Assembly: GCF_014639155.1 (NCBI RefSeq)
Contig: NZ_BMFT01000001.1
Span: 1,922,001-1,986,000 of the forward strand
DNA from: Paenibacillus segetis
GTDB taxonomy: Bacteria; Bacillota; Bacilli; Paenibacillales; Paenibacillaceae
Direction: 5' to 3'
DNA: 64,000 nucleotides
Part shown: positions 42,292 through 51,726 of the stretch, one piece after another
Layout: every line of letters starts with the position of its first letter
Numbering within the stretch: the first letter of the stretch is position 1
Program-made: the position numbers and the translations under genes
Notes under the pieces: model-generated
What the model was told of the DNA's origin: nothing
The model's input: the letters and a program-made list of their open reading frames with translations, nothing else
The model's database searches: none

Positions 42292-43185
42292 CTATTCATT
42301 TTCGTACCAAGGGTTTAAATGAACTAAAACTTCTTCTACCAGAGGATTTAAGTCTCTTACAGCCTCTTTAATTTTTTTGGAAATATCATGACCATCTTGA
42401 ATAGTTAAATCTGCCGAAATTCCTACCCTGACATCGACAATTAAATAGTGACCATGTTCTCTAGCTCTAATACGGTCAATTCTCTTCACTTCCGGAATAG
42501 AACGGATTAACTGCAATATCTCGCCCATTCTTTCCTCGTCAATATTCTTCTCCATTAGTACATCAACTGAGCTCCGTCCAATATGAATTGCCAATTTGAG
42601 GACAAAATAAGCTACTATAATTCCTGCTAGAGGGTCGCCATACTTCAGTATTTGAATGTTATAATGTTCGCCCATCATTGCTAGGATGATTCCGATAACC
42701 GCTGCGAGAGAGGCATAGACATCAGCTAAATGATCATAAGCAGTTGCGATGAGTCCACTACTATTAGATTTTTTCCCAACTCGCATAGTATAAATATAAA
42801 GCCAAAACTTCCATATTAATGAGATACCAGCTGCGATAAGAACGAGTACAGATGACTTATGGGGTTGTTCCGTCAAGGCCAGTATAGAGTGATACCCCAT
42901 GAAGATACTCGCCAATACTAAGACGATCGCGACGATCCCAGCTCCAATCACTTCTGCTTTTCCATGACCATAGGGGTGATCTTTATCCGGTGGTCGCTTT
43001 GATATTCTCATCGATACCAAAGCGGCAGCTGATGCAAATACATCTCCAGCATTATGAACTCCGTCCGCAATAAGTACCTGGCTATTAAAAAGTAGTCCGA
43101 TAACTAGTTTAATTGCTGTTAATGCGACATTACTTATCAGGCTGATCAAAATTGCAAAATTTGAACGTTTATTTGTTAATTCCAT
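42292..43185 (-). CDS. cation diffusion facilitator (CDF) metal exporter
   Basis: This 297-residue exporter has six membrane helices. The transport site is ADGVHNAGD in helix 2 and YDHLADV in helix 5 (His and Asp ligands), with DKDHPYGHGKAEVIG in the loop between, and a C-terminal cytoplasmic domain ending GHDISKKIKEAVRDLNP and EVLVHLNPW. It exchanges a divalent metal (Zn, Fe, Mn or Co) for protons. The ligand pattern is nearer to the FieF/MneP group than to CzcD. GGAGGATCATC precedes the ATG and is partly held in a leader inverted repeat. Confidence 0.88.
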   Translation of the reverse strand: MELTNKRSNFAILISLISNVALTAIKLVIGLLFNSQVLIADGVHNAGDVFASAAALVSMRISKRPPDKDHPYGHGKAEVIGAGIVAIVLVLASIFMGYHSILALTEQPHKSSVLVLIAAGISLIWKFWLYIYTMRVGKKSNSSGLIATAYDHLADVYASLAAVIGIILAMMGEHYNIQILKYGDPLAGIIVAYFVLKLAIHIGRSSVDVLMEKNIDEERMGEILQLIRSIPEVKRIDRIRAREHGHYLIVDVRVGISADLTIQDGHDISKKIKEAVRDLNPLVEEVLVHLNPWYENE

Positions 43186-43190
43186 TTAAG

Positions 43191-43233
43191 ATGATCCTCC
43201 AGCCTGGTCCATAGTAATTATTTCTAGGATCAT
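43191..43233 (-). promoter_or_regulatory. leader inverted repeat that covers the CDF ribosome site
   Basis: On the minus strand ATGATCCT (complement of 43226-43233) and AGGATCAT (complement of 43191-43198) are exact complements. The second overlaps the GGAGG ribosome site. CCAG-G-CTGG lies next to it. The pairing could hide the site from ribosomes, or the palindrome could be a DNA operator near the transcription start. Confidence 0.4.
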
Positions 43234-43385
43234 TATTATATATAACATTATTCGAGTGGGTCTAGAGAAACAGTCTTGCCATGTACAACGACTATTAATT
43301 ACCACCAAAAGAGTTTGAACGTTTCAAATATGTTGCTTTTGTGCAACCCTATTATCACTGTTAGAGGTCTCTTCTTTGATCAACG

Positions 43386-43413
43386 CAAAAACCCGTCTAA
43401 ATTTAGACGGGTT
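43386..43413 (-). terminator. terminator of the Rrf2 gene
   Basis: AACCCGTCTAAATTTAGACGGGTT (split AACCCGTCTAAA / TTTAGACGGGTT, 43390-43413) is a perfect palindrome, and the minus strand continues with TTTGCG. It lies 17 bases past the Rrf2 stop codon. Confidence 0.85.
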
Positions 43414-43429
43414 ACTTTCATCTTAATAG

Positions 43430-43888
43430 CTATTCTTTATCCCATTCGATACAGCCGTTTTCGTACTTTCCTTCTTCTAATAGTTCCGATAAGTGAACTA
43501 GTTTCAACTGTTTATAAAAATCATTAAATCCATTATTAAATGCATTGATAATCTTTTGCTCACTTTGTTTAATATGCTCCTCATTACTAAACAAGTTACG
43601 TGCCAGTTCTTCCGATGTATATGTGAATTGTTTACTTTCAACGGCCTCATATAAATCAAACAATGTAATAGTTTCAATTGATTTAGCTAATTGATAACCA
43701 CCATCTTTAGACGCGCTTGATTGTACAAGACCAGCAACAACTAACTGTCTTAATATTTTCTTTAAATACGAATCTGAAACTCCTAGTTTTGTGCTCAAAA
43801 CACCACTTTTAACAGGAGTATGATTTTTTTGCAGAGCAAGCATTAATGTAACAAATACAGCTTGTTCTACACTTTTATTGATTTTCAT
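43430..43888 (-). CDS. Rrf2-family transcriptional regulator
   Basis: This 152-residue regulator has the Rrf2 winged helix: VEQAVFVTLMLALQKNHTPV, LSTKLGVSDSYLKKILRQL, and the wing SASKDGGYQLAKS with LFDLYEAVE. It lacks the three-Cys cluster used by NsrR/IscR for Fe-S binding (its only Cys is near the C-terminus), so it resembles YwnA/CymR-type members. It follows the NAD(P)-binding gene by 11 bases, so it is co-transcribed with it and probably controls the operon. Confidence 0.88.
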   Translation of the reverse strand: MKINKSVEQAVFVTLMLALQKNHTPVKSGVLSTKLGVSDSYLKKILRQLVVAGLVQSSASKDGGYQLAKSIETITLFDLYEAVESKQFTYTSEELARNLFSNEEHIKQSEQKIINAFNNGFNDFYKQLKLVHLSELLEEGKYENGCIEWDKE

Positions 43889-43899
43889 AGTTTCACCCT

Positions 43900-44466
43900 T
43901 TACTTAGTGAGAAGTTGTGTTACGAGTGAGGATGCTACCTCTTCAACTTTCACTGGTTTCAATGATCCTGAGAAAAGACCTAGAAATTTAAATATAGGAA
44001 CCATCTTCGATAAAGCATCATTGCGATCTGCACCATAAACAAGAGTTGGTTCAACATATTTTACAGGAATAGAGCTACCTTTTAACATCGAAATGATTTC
44101 TTTTTTTATAGATGTAAACGATTTGGGTCCTAATACACCGCCAACAAAACCCATTGCTTTTACCTGTTTTTCCTCGGCAATTGCTTTCATAATTTTAGCT
44201 GGTTCTATATTGATTTGTTTTAATTGATCTGCATCTTTTTCAGGACGCCCAACGAAATCGACAATGTAATCAATTTCTTCAGGTATTTGGTTTACAATAT
44301 CCATCGATAAATCACTAACTTTTAAATTATGAATACGCGGATTATTTAATTTATTTGCACCTGAACGTGAAACGATATAAAAGTTAGCCTTCGGGTCTTT
44401 CTGTAACCATTCTTTTGTGACGGCTCTTCCAATATATCCATTCCCACCTAATAATACAACATTCAT
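43900..44466 (-). CDS. NAD(P)-binding epimerase-like protein
   Basis: This 188-residue protein begins NVVLLGGNGYIGRAVTKEWL, a Rossmann GGxGxxG motif of the atypical SDR type (NAD-dependent epimerase/NmrA-like). YIVDFVGRPEKDAD and VEPTLVYGADRNDAL follow. It lacks a clear YxxxK active site, so it may be a redox-sensing or reductase-like protein. The ATG at 44466 follows GGGAGGGG; an upstream extension is unlikely. It is paired with an Rrf2 regulator, an arrangement common in Bacillales. Confidence 0.8.
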   Translation of the reverse strand: MNVVLLGGNGYIGRAVTKEWLQKDPKANFYIVSRSGANKLNNPRIHNLKVSDLSMDIVNQIPEEIDYIVDFVGRPEKDADQLKQINIEPAKIMKAIAEEKQVKAMGFVGGVLGPKSFTSIKKEIISMLKGSSIPVKYVEPTLVYGADRNDALSKMVPIFKFLGLFSGSLKPVKVEEVASSLVTQLLTK

Positions 44467-44565
44467 TGATATAGTCCCCTCCCTATTTTCAAACCACTTC
44501 ATAGACAAATAATATCCATGGATAAATGATATCTTCGAATTATTTATTTGTCAATCTGTGAGAAT

Positions 44566-45396
44566 TCATAGGGTTATCGTATGTGGTTCTACATCAGGAT
44601 CATGATTCGCCAAGGCATCGATGCAGTTTTGCTGATTGGCCATTTCCTTTACCCATTTGAGAGATTGTAGGGCATGTTTTTTATTTATGCTAATGCCTGG
44701 AATAATTAGTTTTTTCCATGATTTTCTTGCATAACCTGTGTCAGCGACAAGTAGCACGTATTCGTCACATTCATTTCTTACCTTTAATGAAGTAAGACCT
44801 TTACTATGACCTGGTGTCCATATCAACTGTAGACTTCCGTCATTAAATAAATCAAAAGAACGTCCCATTGGTCCAATTCCAGAATTTTCGAAGTCAAAAG
44901 GTTGTAATTTAATGCCTTCCCAAAGCTTCGAATTGTATCTTATTGTTTTACTCCAGCCTTTGCTGGCTTCCAACTCTTCTCTACTGACTAGAACATTCTT
45001 CGCATCCTTGACCAGTTGCAGCCCACCGGCATGATCACCATCTAGGTGACTAAGTATGATGTAATCTAAATCTTTTGAAGTATACCCTAACGCTAATAGC
45101 TGTTCATCGATTGCTTTACCTGTCGGCAAATCAGCTACACTAATTTCACCAAATATGACATTTTTCTTCGCTTTCGTTACATTTCGAACAGAACTGCTCC
45201 ATCCAGTATCGAACAAAATGAGTCCTTTAGGGTGCTCGATTAAATAGACCGACACCGGCATCCAAATTTTATGGTCCTCAGAACGGAAAATTCCTGTAAA
45301 GCCTAATGGATTTAAGGAGTTTGTATGAAACGGAAGTGCTTCATCAACTTTGACTTTTCCAGTTTGCAGAACATGAATTTTAATCTTTTGATGCAT
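44566..45396 (-). CDS. MBL-fold hydrolase, N-acyl-homoserine-lactonase-like
   Basis: This 276-residue metallo-beta-lactamase-fold enzyme has SHLDGDHAGG as its metal motif (HxDxDH; the second His of the classic HxHxDH is Asp), then TPGHSKG, LLVADTGY and NHDPDVEPH, which complete the metal ligands in the order seen in AHL lactonases (AiiA/AttM family). It may cleave a lactone, but the changed ligand makes the substrate uncertain. AGGAGG-like GGAGGAAT precedes the ATG at 45396. An ArsR-family regulator lies upstream in the same direction. Confidence 0.75.
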   Translation of the reverse strand: MHQKIKIHVLQTGKVKVDEALPFHTNSLNPLGFTGIFRSEDHKIWMPVSVYLIEHPKGLILFDTGWSSSVRNVTKAKKNVIFGEISVADLPTGKAIDEQLLALGYTSKDLDYIILSHLDGDHAGGLQLVKDAKNVLVSREELEASKGWSKTIRYNSKLWEGIKLQPFDFENSGIGPMGRSFDLFNDGSLQLIWTPGHSKGLTSLKVRNECDEYVLLVADTGYARKSWKKLIIPGISINKKHALQSLKWVKEMANQQNCIDALANHDPDVEPHTITL

Positions 45397-45598
45397 TTTT
45401 ATTCCTCCACTAGGTAACTTATCATTGTTATCTACTACAAACTTCAATTATTTCTTGAGCTAACTGATATACTCTTATCGGGTTATACATCGATTTGACC
45501 GGTAGCTTACTCATCACTTCTATAATGGGAACTAATGCCTTAACTTCTGGTTATCACCATAAATTGGCTTGGTCTTAACTGTAGTAGACATGGTTTCA

Positions 45599-45967
45599 TT
45601 ACTCTTCCGAAACTGGACATTCATCTTGAAAATCAGTGATAAATGATTCTATATTATTGAAAAGGTTAATCAGGTTAAATATACCGCTCTTGGTAATATC
45701 TAAATAATAAAAATTCATGGTCCCCTCTCTATTCACTCCAATTAAATTTGCTTCTTTTAATACCTTCAGATGATGGGATACTGCTGGACGAGATAAATTA
45801 GTCTTTTTGGTTATTTCACCAACTCTTATTCCTTGTTCGCAGGTATTTTCACTATTCATGAGAGCTAGAATAATGGATTGACGCGTTTCATTACCAATTG
45901 CTGCTAAGGCTTTTTGAGTATCACTGAATTCCTGTGCTAACAATATCAACCTTTGTTGTCTTTCCAT
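45599..45967 (-). CDS. ArsR-family transcriptional regulator
   Basis: This 122-residue winged-helix repressor has IGNETRQSIILALMNSENTC, ITKKTNLSRPAVSHHLKVLK and REGTMNFYYLD as the wing. It lacks the CadC or SmtB metal ligands, so it is a non-metal-type or unknown-ligand member. It is 202 bases upstream of the MBL-fold gene, in the same direction, and is a likely regulator of that gene and of the two after it. The single Cys pattern does not match the ArsR arsenite site. Confidence 0.85.
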   Translation of the reverse strand: MERQQRLILLAQEFSDTQKALAAIGNETRQSIILALMNSENTCEQGIRVGEITKKTNLSRPAVSHHLKVLKEANLIGVNREGTMNFYYLDITKSGIFNLINLFNNIESFITDFQDECPVSEE

Positions 45968-46096
45968 ATTACACTCCTTGGTTTAATGGTTTAATTATTT
46001 AATCTAACTTACGAATCATAATACTATACAAATGAATAAAAATTTTATTGGTAAAGTAAATCGAGACGATTAATTTTACCCAGGTTGAACAGCAAA

Positions 46097-46137
46097 AAAA
46101 GGGCTTGTAAGCTAAAATCTAGCTCTCAAGCCCTTTT
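46097..46137 (-). terminator. terminator of the stalk-protein gene
   Basis: AAAAGGGCTTG (46097-46107) pairs with CAAGCCCTTTT (46127-46137), with an inner AGCTA/TAGCT; the minus strand continues with T residues. Confidence 0.85.
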
Positions 46138-46160
46138 GATAAACGATACGATATTATTTG

Positions 46161-47186
46161 TTAATTGCTTTGTGCAGATGTAACGATGCCTATCGTATTT
46201 GTTTTTGCATCGAATGTAATTGTTATGCCAAGTGCGTCTGCAAGATCACGAAGCTTAAAGTAGTTGTTTCCACCAATCGTATATGCGGTAAGTTGAATCT
46301 CCTCATCATCAAGGAAAACTTTTGAAGTTGATAATGTTGCCTTCTTGTCTTTTGGATTTGAGGATACGGCCAGTTCTCCACCTTGGGCGGTATATGCTTC
46401 ATCCGACGTCAGACTTATCGCATTATTCTCATTGTCAAAGCCCACTTCAAAGCTCTTAGCGGTTCCGTTCACTGCCATAGCAATGTCACGAAGCTTAAAG
46501 TAATTGCTATTGTTAATGTTATAAGCCTCAAAAGGAACTTGCTTGCCATCAATTACAACCTTCGATACAGAAGCTTTGGCTGTTGCTGTTACGAGTGGTT
46601 TAACTACAGGCTTTATAGTTGGTTCAGTAGGTTTCGTGGTAGGTTCTTCAGGTTTCGAGGCCGATTCAGCAGCGGAGTCCGAACTCGATGCAGATGAGTC
46701 ATCGGAAACCTTGTAAATGAGAGAAGTGGATTTACCACCCTCACCAAAGCTAAATACGTAATAAAGATCACAAGTAAAGCCACCATATCTTTTGTAAAGT
46801 TTTACGGTTGCTGTTTTATTTGCGCCAACATCACTAACGCTTTGTTCTGAACCATCTATTGTCCAGGATAGAGCACCACCATAGCTTCCATCTTCCAAAT
46901 AATAATTTACTACAGCAGGCATTTTTTCCTTAGGTGTAAATTTAATTTCAGCGCCTTCTTTAACGAGAACAATTTTATAATTTTGTTCGGCAAGAATATC
47001 TCTAAACTGTTGGTTATCATCATATTCTTCAATATCAATTTTTTTAGATTGCGAACCTGCTTCACCAGTTAATGAATATGTATACTTGTCTGTAGGAACC
47101 CCTGAAGCAAAAGCAGGAACTGAAGTGAATACCAACATGATGACTGAGAGCATTAGAGCTAAAGAAACAAAAGTCTTTTTCCTCAT
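46161..47186 (-). CDS. secreted stalk protein with two copper-amine-oxidase-N-like domains
   Basis: This 341-residue protein has a Sec signal peptide (MRKKTFVSLALMLSVIMLVF, cleaved after about ASA/FASG), a beta-rich domain with a KRYGGFTCDLYYVF strand, a Ser/Pro/Thr linker with repeated KPTEPT units (residues about 185-215), and two copies of a C-terminal repeat (VVIDGKQVPFEAYNIN...YFKLRDIAMAVNG and VFLDDEEIQLTAYTIG...YFKLRDLADALG). The repeat is the copper amine oxidase N1-like domain that Paenibacillus uses in many surface proteins. There are no copper ligands, so it is structural. The ATG at 47186 follows GGGAGG. Confidence 0.82.
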   Translation of the reverse strand: MRKKTFVSLALMLSVIMLVFTSVPAFASGVPTDKYTYSLTGEAGSQSKKIDIEEYDDNQQFRDILAEQNYKIVLVKEGAEIKFTPKEKMPAVVNYYLEDGSYGGALSWTIDGSEQSVSDVGANKTATVKLYKRYGGFTCDLYYVFSFGEGGKSTSLIYKVSDDSSASSSDSAAESASKPEEPTTKPTEPTIKPVVKPLVTATAKASVSKVVIDGKQVPFEAYNINNSNYFKLRDIAMAVNGTAKSFEVGFDNENNAISLTSDEAYTAQGGELAVSSNPKDKKATLSTSKVFLDDEEIQLTAYTIGGNNYFKLRDLADALGITITFDAKTNTIGIVTSAQSN

Positions 47187-47375
47187 AAAACTACCTCCCA
47201 TAAAATTGTAGTGTTGTTCATAAACACCACCATAATATGGTTGTCTTTCTCTCTTGGTCAATGACTATTACTTCATTCGAGTAAAAAATAGGTAGAAATT
47301 TGAATAATATGTGTATGCAAAAATATTATTTAATGTAAATAAAAGTGGTTATATGTAAACCATTTATTAATTAGC

Positions 47376-47726
47376 TTAATATTGGATTAGTTCTCGGAGG
47401 TTCTTAGGAAGGTTTTTGACAACCATATCGTAAGAGTGATCAATCATTACAAAAATATCAGACTCTGGCAAGGAGCCATCCAGTGTAATCGTATTCCAAT
47501 GTTTTTTGTTCATGTGGTACCCTGGTCGAACGTTCTCATGTTGCTCTCGTAAATTTTCCGCAATCATGGGGTCACATTTCAGGTTTATGTAAGAATAGTT
47601 CTCTTTGTTCTCAAAAATAAGCGCGAACATTTTACCTGCAACTTTGATCACTAATGGATCGGGTCCGAAGGGATAATCCTTTGTTGCTCCTGTTTTCATT
47701 AAACAATATTCAATGATATTATCCAT
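47376..47726 (-). CDS. MmcQ/YjbR family protein
   Basis: This 116-residue protein has the MmcQ/YjbR (CyaY-like DNA-binding fold) pattern: CLMKTGATKDYPFGPDPLVI, KVAGKMFALI, INLKCDPMIAENLREQ and PGYHMNKKHWNTITLDGSLP. The family's role is not firmly known. A GAGG motif precedes the ATG at 47726; a TTG one codon before is also possible. It is a single gene. Confidence 0.85.
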   Translation of the reverse strand: MDNIIEYCLMKTGATKDYPFGPDPLVIKVAGKMFALIFENKENYSYINLKCDPMIAENLREQHENVRPGYHMNKKHWNTITLDGSLPESDIFVMIDHSYDMVVKNLPKNLRELIQY

Positions 47727-47814
47727 CAAATTAATACCTCACCTTCCCTGATAACATTTAAATACTTACACCTTTATTCATTATTATAACTTAATGTATC
47801 CGGATTCTTGATAC

Positions 47815-47845
47815 TAAAAAAGCTGCCGGATCCAACCGACAGCTT
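47815..47845 (-). terminator. terminator of the UvrA-like gene
   Basis: AAGCTGCCGG (47820-47829) pairs with CCGACAGCTT (47836-47845), with one mismatch, and the minus strand continues TTTTTTAG. Confidence 0.75.
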
Positions 47846-47864
47846 CATTGAGATCGTTCATTAA

Positions 47865-50114
47865 TCACCTGCTCAAATACATGCCTGTAAGTGAGTGTTC
47901 AGCACTTAAAAGCTGTCTTGGGGTGCCTTCAAAGATGACTTTACCACCATTTGTGCCACCTTCTGGCCCCATATCTATGATCCAATCCGCGTTCCTGATA
48001 ACGTCTAGGTTATGCTCGATTACAATGACTGTATTTCCGGCATCGACTAGACGATTCATAATCTCCAGCAAATGGGTGATATCCGACATATGCAGTCCGG
48101 TCGTCGGCTCGTCCATGACGTAAATACTTCCCTTTTTATGGAGTTCACTGGCCAGTTTGATGCGTTGGCATTCACCGCCCGATAGCGTGCTGAGCGGCTG
48201 GCCGAGGGTCAGATAATTCAGTCCCACATCACTCATGGCTTGGAGCTTGCGGACAACTTCTTTGATATCAAAGAATTCGAGTGCTTGTTCAATGGTCATC
48301 TCCAGCACATCGGCAATCGATTTACCGTCCAATTTGTAAGCGAGTACCTCTTCTTTGAACCGTTTGCCGCCGCATACTTCGCAGGTTGTTTTTACACTAT
48401 CCAAAAAAGCCACATCGGTATAAACAACACCAAGACCTTGGCAGTTTTCACAAGCACCCTTGGAATTGAAGCTGAACAAACCGGCATTCACTTTGTTGGC
48501 GGATGCAAAGGCCTTGCGCACATCATCCATAATGCCCGTGTAGGTGGCCGGGTTCGAGCGGGTCGAGACACCTACTGCCGACTGATCGATCACGATCGCA
48601 TCAGGATGCTTTTGCAAGAACACCTCGTTAATTAATGTGCTTTTTCCAGAACCGGCAACGCCTGTCACTACTGTTAATACTCCGGTTGGAATATCTACGC
48701 TCACATTGTTCAAGTTATGCAGACTAGCGTTCACGACGGATAGTTTACCCGTGGCTTGTCGAAAATGCTCCTTAATTGGCATCGCCTGCTTCATATGATT
48801 ACCCGTTAGTGTATCAGACTCTAGCAGCCCAGAAAAGCTGCCTTCGTACATAATGGTCCCACCTCGGCTCCCAGCATGAGGACCGACATCGACAATATGA
48901 TCGGCCACTTGTATCACATCGGGGTCGTGTTCCACGACAATGACCGTATTGCCTTTATCACGTAATTTTTGCAGCAATTCATTAAGGCGGTGTACATCAC
49001 GAGGATGTAAGCCAACGCTCGGCTCATCAAAAATATAGACCACATCCACCAGACTACCGCTCAGATGTTTGACCATTTTGACCCGCTGGGATTCTCCACC
49101 GGATAAAGTGTCAGTCTCACGGTCAAGACTGAGGTAATCCAGACCAATATCAACTAGGTGCTGCAATCTATCCGTCAATGCTTTAACTATAGGCGCGGCT
49201 ACTGGATCATGAATATCCTTGATAACCCCAATCAACTGGCCTACTTCCATGGAAGAAAGTTCTGCAATATTGTTGCCGTTGATTTTACAGCTTAGAGTCG
49301 CTTGGCTGAGCCGAGCACCGTGGCAAAGGTGACAGGGTCCTTCGATGATAAACGGCTCTACCTTTTTCTGGGTGCGCTCCGACATCGATTTTACATCTCG
49401 CTTGATGTACTTGTTGGTAAACTTTTCGATGAAGCCTTCCACTGTAATATTGATGGTCTTCCCACCGAATTGCGTCCCCACTTTTTTGGCTTTGCCATAG
49501 AGTAGTTCATCTAGCTCCTCATCAGAAAAATCGCTCAGCTTCTTGTCTAGATCATAGGAGCCTGCCTGCACGGTCATGGTCCAATCCATACCGTTCACCG
49601 TAGCGTCCGGAAGCATGATTGCCCCTTCATTTAGCGATTTTGACATATCCACCGCCTTGCTCATATCTACGCCCATACTACGACCGATCCCGTTGCACTC
49701 GGGACACATACCTTGCGGATCGTTAAAGGAGAACATGTTCGCTTGGCCAACGTGTGGCTTACCCACGCGAGAGAAAAGAAGACGAAGAATGGGCGAAATA
49801 TCTGTAATCGTACCCATGGTCGAGTGAGCACCGCCACCTAAGCGCTTTTGGTCAACGATCACGGCCATACTCAGGTTTTCAATCGCATCAGCATCCGGCT
49901 GCGGTACACGTGGCAGAAAGGTACGAACGAAAATGCTGAAGTTTTCGTTCAGCAGACGCTGGGATTCAGCGGCGATGGTATCGAAGACGATCGAGGATTT
50001 ACCAGAACCGGATACGCCGGTAAAAATGGTGATTTTGCGCTTGGGAATGCGTAAGGATACATCTTTAAGGTTATTTTCCCGGGCACCACGTATTTCAATA
50101 TACTCTTGGGTCAT
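47865..50114 (-). CDS. UvrA paralogue (class II UvrA-like ABC protein)
   Basis: This 749-residue protein has two ABC ATPase halves: Walker A GVSGSGKSS and GVAGSGKST, signatures TLSGGESQRVKM and TLSGGECQRIKLA, and Walker B VYIFDEPSVGLHP and IYVMDEPTTGLHM. Zinc-finger Cys pairs are at CPECNGIG and CENCQGLG...CEVCGG. It lacks about 200 residues of canonical UvrA, including the UvrB-binding region, which marks the UvrA2/DrrC-type paralogues linked to drug tolerance and repair of drug-damaged DNA. It starts at an ATG with GGATAGG before it. A drug-modifying glycosyltransferase lies upstream. Confidence 0.85.
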   Translation of the reverse strand: MTQEYIEIRGARENNLKDVSLRIPKRKITIFTGVSGSGKSSIVFDTIAAESQRLLNENFSIFVRTFLPRVPQPDADAIENLSMAVIVDQKRLGGGAHSTMGTITDISPILRLLFSRVGKPHVGQANMFSFNDPQGMCPECNGIGRSMGVDMSKAVDMSKSLNEGAIMLPDATVNGMDWTMTVQAGSYDLDKKLSDFSDEELDELLYGKAKKVGTQFGGKTINITVEGFIEKFTNKYIKRDVKSMSERTQKKVEPFIIEGPCHLCHGARLSQATLSCKINGNNIAELSSMEVGQLIGVIKDIHDPVAAPIVKALTDRLQHLVDIGLDYLSLDRETDTLSGGESQRVKMVKHLSGSLVDVVYIFDEPSVGLHPRDVHRLNELLQKLRDKGNTVIVVEHDPDVIQVADHIVDVGPHAGSRGGTIMYEGSFSGLLESDTLTGNHMKQAMPIKEHFRQATGKLSVVNASLHNLNNVSVDIPTGVLTVVTGVAGSGKSTLINEVFLQKHPDAIVIDQSAVGVSTRSNPATYTGIMDDVRKAFASANKVNAGLFSFNSKGACENCQGLGVVYTDVAFLDSVKTTCEVCGGKRFKEEVLAYKLDGKSIADVLEMTIEQALEFFDIKEVVRKLQAMSDVGLNYLTLGQPLSTLSGGECQRIKLASELHKKGSIYVMDEPTTGLHMSDITHLLEIMNRLVDAGNTVIVIEHNLDVIRNADWIIDMGPEGGTNGGKVIFEGTPRQLLSAEHSLTGMYLSR

Positions 50115-50160
50115 TTTGATATCATCCTATCCTTTAATTTTGGTATGTCCAATATATGAT

Positions 50161-50204
50161 AAAAACAGATCACTTGGGCAATAGATACCATGAAGTGATC
50201 TGTT
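50161..50204 (-). terminator. terminator of the glycosyltransferase gene
   Basis: AACAGATCACTT (50164-50175) pairs with AAGTGATCTGTT (50193-50204), and the minus strand continues TTTATC. It separates the glycosyltransferase from the UvrA-like gene. Confidence 0.8.
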
Positions 50205-50321
50205 TTGTAGGGCATTCAAACCGTTTAATGTGACATTCATCATATGTACTATTTTCTGTCATGTCAACAACATTGTCAAATTCAAAATGGAGTAAATTGT
50301 TTAGCATTATCCCCATACATA

Positions 50322-51533
50322 TCAGTTCTCCGTTCTCCCAAACTTGAGAGAATATTTAAAAATTTCATCCACTGCCTGAGAATAACCACCTGATTTGTGT
50401 AAGGATTCCTTAATAGAGCTAACAGCTACCTGGAAAGTTGAGTGATGTAGCACTTGCTCTACGGATTCACGAAGTTGATCAGCAGTCAAGTTGTGCATTT
50501 GTAAGGTAATCCCTGCCCCGATACGGGTGACTTGCTTCGCGATGATCGGTTGATCTGCACTTTGTGGGATGACGATTAGCGGAACGCCGTAATAGAGACC
50601 TTCATGAGTACTGTTCATTCCGCCATGGGTAATAAATAATTTCGTGTATTGCAACACATCCGTTTGCGGAACTACATGTTTGACGATGAAATTTTCAGGT
50701 ATTTCTCCGAGATCAGAAATATGCGTGTTGTGCCCGATCGACATGAGCACTGTATGATCTCTGTTCCCCAATGCCTCCAAACAAAGCTTATAGAAATCTA
50801 CCGCTCGGTTAAAAACTGTACCCAGTGAAATGTAGATGATCTTTTTCCCTTGGATTGCCGAAAGATCGAAATGTTCTTGATAACCTCGCGAAGAGATCGA
50901 TGGCCCTACAAATTTATAGGTTGAATCGAATGCTTCGCCTTCAGGTTGAAACTCTCTTAAAGTATACACGATAGTAAGGGGTGCAGGATTACAATAGACC
51001 TCATAAGGAGATTGGATCTTCACATCATATTTATCCATGATACTTGCAGTTAGACTTAGAAATTTATCATGGATCGGTTGAACTATGTTTGCAGGAACCT
51101 CGGCATAAAATTGTTCCAAGAGACGATCGAATGACTCTTTTGATTGGGCAAAAGTACTACAAGAACTGATTGCAGGTAGCTGAAGTATTTGAGCCAAAAT
51201 ACGCCCACAACCAAACATCGAATCATGAATGATGTAATCAAATTTCTCACCTTCGATTTGTTCAAGGACACTTGGTATGATGATATCTGCCGTATGCAAA
51301 AGACCATTGATTCTTTCGAGCATATAATCTCTACCACCGGAGATAAAGGCTTGTATAAATTTGTGTTCGTCAAAGGTTCGTACAGTAGCTCCGGCATCTT
51401 CCATACGCTCCCGAAAAGCTTCGATACACAAGTACACGACCTCTTCCCCACGCGAAACAAGCTCTTGTACAACGCCAATCGTCGGATTGATATGACCCTC
51501 TGATCCACCATTTATGAATAACACACGTGCCAT
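50322..51533 (-). CDS. MGT-family (macrolide) glycosyltransferase, YjiC-like
   Basis: This 403-residue GT-B enzyme transfers sugar from a nucleotide sugar to a small hydrophobic acceptor. It opens FINGGSEGHINPTIGVVQEL with the catalytic His of the family, has HDSMFGCG, and has the donor-binding tail SLGTVFNRAVDFYK, FITHGGMNSTHEGLYYGVP and PQSADQPIIAKQV. Relatives in Bacillus (YjiC, YojK) glycosylate macrolides and flavonoids and help in self or drug resistance. The start ATG follows GGAGGGATAG. Monocistronic. Confidence 0.88.
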   Translation of the reverse strand: MARVLFINGGSEGHINPTIGVVQELVSRGEEVVYLCIEAFRERMEDAGATVRTFDEHKFIQAFISGGRDYMLERINGLLHTADIIIPSVLEQIEGEKFDYIIHDSMFGCGRILAQILQLPAISSCSTFAQSKESFDRLLEQFYAEVPANIVQPIHDKFLSLTASIMDKYDVKIQSPYEVYCNPAPLTIVYTLREFQPEGEAFDSTYKFVGPSISSRGYQEHFDLSAIQGKKIIYISLGTVFNRAVDFYKLCLEALGNRDHTVLMSIGHNTHISDLGEIPENFIVKHVVPQTDVLQYTKLFITHGGMNSTHEGLYYGVPLIVIPQSADQPIIAKQVTRIGAGITLQMHNLTADQLRESVEQVLHHSTFQVAVSSIKESLHKSGGYSQAVDEIFKYSLKFGRTEN

Positions 51534-51726
51534 TTCTATCCCTCCTTAGGAATCTAAGATTGTTGTGTGATATATCACTTCGACTATTCCTCTTTTAAAT
51601 TTTCCATGCTCTTTAGATTGTCCAATAACTAAGCATACAACTTTTCTCCAGATGATCCAAGCAACCGTTGGCTACTATCCCTGTTCCCCTTCATCAAGTC
51701 AAGGCACAGCTATTGATTTTATTTTC

